Position numbers and translations under genes: made by a program | The notes under the pieces: generated by a model | What the model was told of the DNA's origin: nothing | Databases searched by the model: none | The model's input: only the letters and a program-made list of their open reading frames with translations | Assembly: GCA_028284885.1 (NCBI GenBank) | Contig: JANQQW010000198.1 | Coordinates: forward strand, 1 to 34,264 | DNA length: 34,264 nt | Reading direction: 5' to 3' | Source: Planctomycetaceae bacterium | GTDB lineage: Bacteria > Planctomycetota > Planctomycetia > Planctomycetales > Planctomycetaceae | Part shown: positions 32,369 to 34,264 of the stretch, one piece after another | How the letters are laid out: the number at the start of each line of letters is the position of its first letter | Position numbering within the stretch: the stretch's first letter is position 1

Positions 32369-33471
32369 CGGTGTCGAAGACGAAGGTCCTGCTCCTCAGC
32401 GGCCGCCTCGAGGTGCGCGGGAGCTCGTCCTACACGCTGCGGCTCGCCCAGCACCTCGCCGCCCACGAGGTCGAGGCGACCGTCGTCACGCCGGACGCCC
32501 GGTCGGTCGGTGAGGGCCGGCGTGCGAACCTCGATCTGCGAGAGTACCCCCGGCTCGACGTTCCCGTCTGGGGACGCGTCGTGCTCGAGGCGATGGTCCG
32601 CGACCTCCGCGAACTGGATCCGGACGTGGTCCACGCCCAGTCGACCGCGGTGGCCGCTCATGCGGCGAGGGTCGCACGGCAGCTGCGGAAGCCGATGGTG
32701 CACACGGTCCACCAACCGGTGTCCGGCCGCACGCCGGAGACGTGGTCCGGCATGCCGATCCGCCGGATCATCACGGTCAGCCGGGCCGTCCGGTCGAGCC
32801 TCGTCGGCCGAGTCCGTCTGGGCGACGACGCGATCGACGTGATCCACAGCGGCGTCGAGGAGCCGACCGGAGAGCCCCCGCCGCCGGTGCTCGACCCGGG
32901 TCACGTCCCGGTCGTCGGCACGGCGGGACCGCTGGAGGTGGTGAAGGGCGTTCCGTTCCTGCTCGGAGCCGCACAACGGGTGCTGGCGACCGGTCGGCGA
33001 GTCGAGTTCCTGGTCGCCGGGGCGGGGCCGGAGGAGTCGAACCTGCGGCGCGTCTCGCGGACGCTCGGGATCGACCGGCACGTGACCTTCGCACCGAACC
33101 TCCACGACTTCCGCGTCCCGCTCGCGGCGATGGACGTCTTCGGCCTGCCGTCCCTGCAACAGGGGCTGGGCACGGTGATGCTCGAGGCGATGGCGCTCGG
33201 CCGTCCGGTCGTCGCCAGCGGGGTCGGCGGCGTGTACAGCGTCGTCCGGGACGGGGAGACCGGGTTCGTCGTCCCGCCCCGCGACAGCGGCGTGCTCGCG
33301 CAGAGGATCGTCGAACTGCTGGACGACCCGCTTCGTGCCCGCACGCTGGGAGACGCCGGGCGGGAACTCGTCCGTCGGGAGTTCGGCGTGGAACGGATGA
33401 CGGAGCGGACGGCCGAGGTGTACCGGGCCGTGGTCGACGAGGTCGAGTCGCCGCCGGCCGCGGCCTCCTGA
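32365..33471 (+). CDS. Glycosyltransferase family 4-type enzyme
   Basis: The predicted protein has 368 residues from GTG 32365, overlapping the previous stop (GTGA). A second GTG at 32371 is also possible. The GT-B fold is visible. The N-terminal half begins 'KVLLLSGRLEVRGSSSYTL', has 'LDPDVVHAQSTAV' and is followed by the domain linker. The C-terminal half carries 'VVGTAGPLEVVKGVPFLL' and 'FAPNLHDFRVPLAAMDVF', then the nucleotide-sugar segment 'LPSLQQGLGTVMLEAMALG'. In the usual E-x7-E motif the first Glu is replaced by Gln (LQQGLG), while the second (MLEA) is kept. The enzyme would transfer a sugar to a lipid or cell-surface glycan in the cytoplasm. Donor and acceptor are unknown. The overlap with the FloA-operon gene suggests co-expression. 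Confidence 0.9.
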   Translation: MTVSKTKVLLLSGRLEVRGSSSYTLRLAQHLAAHEVEATVVTPDARSVGEGRRANLDLREYPRLDVPVWGRVVLEAMVRDLRELDPDVVHAQSTAVAAHAARVARQLRKPMVHTVHQPVSGRTPETWSGMPIRRIITVSRAVRSSLVGRVRLGDDAIDVIHSGVEEPTGEPPPPVLDPGHVPVVGTAGPLEVVKGVPFLLGAAQRVLATGRRVEFLVAGAGPEESNLRRVSRTLGIDRHVTFAPNLHDFRVPLAAMDVFGLPSLQQGLGTVMLEAMALGRPVVASGVGGVYSVVRDGETGFVVPPRDSGVLAQRIVELLDDPLRARTLGDAGRELVRREFGVERMTERTAEVYRAVVDEVESPPAAAS

Positions 33472-33497
33472 ACACGGACCCCGAGACGGGACGAGGG

Positions 33498-34264
33498 ATG
33501 ACCGAGAGTCGACGAGCCGAGATCGTGGCGGTGGGTTCCGAGCTGACGAGCGGAGCGCGGCTCGACACGAACAGCCAGTGGTTGAGCAACCGCCTCGGCG
33601 AGATCGGCATTCCGGTGCTGGCCCACACGACGATCGCCGACGACCTCCCGGTGATGGTCGACTCGCTCCGCCGCGCCGCGGAGCGTTCGGACGTGGTCCT
33701 CGTGACGGGCGGTCTCGGGCCGACGCTCGACGACCTGACGCGGCAGGCGATGGCGGAGTCCGTCGGCGTGGAGCTCGTGCTCGACGAGCACTCGCTGGCC
33801 CACGTCCGCAACCTGTTCGAGCGACGCGGCCGCACCATGCCGGAACGCAACCGCATTCAGGCGATGTTCCCGGCCGGGAGCGAGCCGATCTCCAACCCGC
33901 GTGGGACCGCGCCGGGGGTCTGGATGCCGGTCGAGCGACCCGGTCGTTCGACCAGCGTGGTGGCCGCGATGCCGGGCGTGCCCAGCGAGATGAAGCGGAT
34001 GTTCGACTTCGAGGTCGTCCCGCGGCTCGACGCGACCGGCAGCGTGATTCGCCACCGTGTGCTGAAGTGCTTCGGGGCGGGCGAGTCCGACATGGAGGAG
34101 CGGCTGGGCGACCTGACCGCCCGTGGCCGCGAGCCGGAGGTCGGCATCACGGCCCACGCGGCGACCATCTCGCTGCGGGTCACGGCCCGCGGTCCGAGCG
34201 AGGCCGCGTGCGAGGCGGCGATTCGCGACACGATGGCGACGGTGCGCGAGCGGCTGGGCGACCT
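33498..34264 (+). CDS. cinA: CinA-family protein, 5' part (continues beyond window)
   Basis: 255 codons are seen from ATG 33498, open to the window end. The MoaB/MogA-like domain is clear: 'EIVAVGSELTSGARLDTNSQ', 'DVVLVTGGLGPTLDDLTRQA' and 'AMPGVPSEMKRMF'. Full CinA is about 410-420 residues with a C-terminal NMN amidohydrolase domain, which would lie outside the window. CinA hydrolyses ADP-ribose through the N-domain and deamidates NMN through the C-domain, so it acts in NAD recycling. In naturally competent bacteria it is also linked to RecA. It starts 26 bases after the glycosyltransferase gene. Confidence 0.95.
   Translation, partial: MTESRRAEIVAVGSELTSGARLDTNSQWLSNRLGEIGIPVLAHTTIADDLPVMVDSLRRAAERSDVVLVTGGLGPTLDDLTRQAMAESVGVELVLDEHSLAHVRNLFERRGRTMPERNRIQAMFPAGSEPISNPRGTAPGVWMPVERPGRSTSVVAAMPGVPSEMKRMFDFEVVPRLDATGSVIRHRVLKCFGAGESDMEERLGDLTARGREPEVGITAHAATISLRVTARGPSEAACEAAIRDTMATVRERLGD

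Noticed and set aside
1..34264. tRNA and rRNA genes, insertion sequences, integrases
   Set aside because: No cloverleaf-like arms with a T-loop motif, no rRNA-like stretch and no transposase or integrase motif was seen by eye. A covariance-model search would be needed to be certain.

Overview
The window is about 34 kb of very GC-rich, densely coding DNA. It most likely comes from a member of the Planctomycetota. The main clues are twin-arginine ('DRRRFLQ') secreted enzymes, a sulfatase and a Gfo/Idh/MocA oxidoreductase side by side, multi-heme cytochromes with a PA14 domain next to a propeller 'dehydrogenase', a membrane Ser/Thr kinase fused to WD40 repeats, a FloA/NfeD cluster, and several intergenic repeat families of a kind I associate with this phylum. 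The species cannot be named from the sequence alone.

Layout. Bases 1-328 hold the 3' end of a planctomycete-type protein with a Cys/His finger. Bases 283-7729 are a four-gene minus-strand run of exported proteins: penta-heme PA14 cytochrome c, propeller protein, twin-arginine TIM-barrel isomerase-like protein, and a multidomain alpha/beta hydrolase. Divergent from it are a sulfatase and a twin-arginine Gfo/Idh/MocA protein (7888-10878), closed by a strong bidirectional terminator. Bases 10978-12952 (minus) encode a TIGR01777 epimerase-like protein and a sigma-70 factor lacking region 3. The sigma promoter region carries two identical 11-bp palindromes exactly 60 bp apart. Divergent from the sigma factor are a MerR/B12-fold regulator that has lost its cobalamin residues and a nitroreductase overlapping it by ATGA. 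Next come a DUF2330-like protein with a C-terminal membrane anchor plus a 66-residue protein (minus), and a large twin-arginine PhoD-type phosphoesterase (plus).

Bases 19044-20649 form a small accessory patch. It holds a SUKH (SMI1/KNR4) protein, a frame-broken ORF directly upstream of it, a long inverted repeat, and an HD-domain protein. Then follow a Crp-fold regulator, a membrane protein with an anti-sigma-like H-x3-C-x2-C finger on the unexpected side of its membrane segment, a YkgJ-type cysteine-cluster protein, an HU protein with a long Pro/Ser/Ala tail behind a good sigma-70 promoter, a small membrane protein, and the kinase-WD40 protein.

The last 8 kb (plus strand) contain pyrD (class 1B), a low-GC3 exported protein boxed by a near-perfect 30-bp inverted repeat, trpS, a membrane protein, nfeD, floA, a Pro/Arg-rich membrane protein, a glycosyltransferase and the 5' part of cinA.

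How it fits together: the 283-10878 block looks like an export-linked module for degrading or oxidising organic matter. The 10978-14613 block is a regulator/sigma neighbourhood. The 29975-32368 block is a membrane-microdomain operon. The most unusual material is the set of dispersed repeats, two of which supply or touch stop codons of neighbouring genes, together with the SUKH patch, the tailed HU protein and the B12-fold regulator without B12 residues. I did not find a CRISPR array, an insertion sequence, or any tRNA or rRNA gene.
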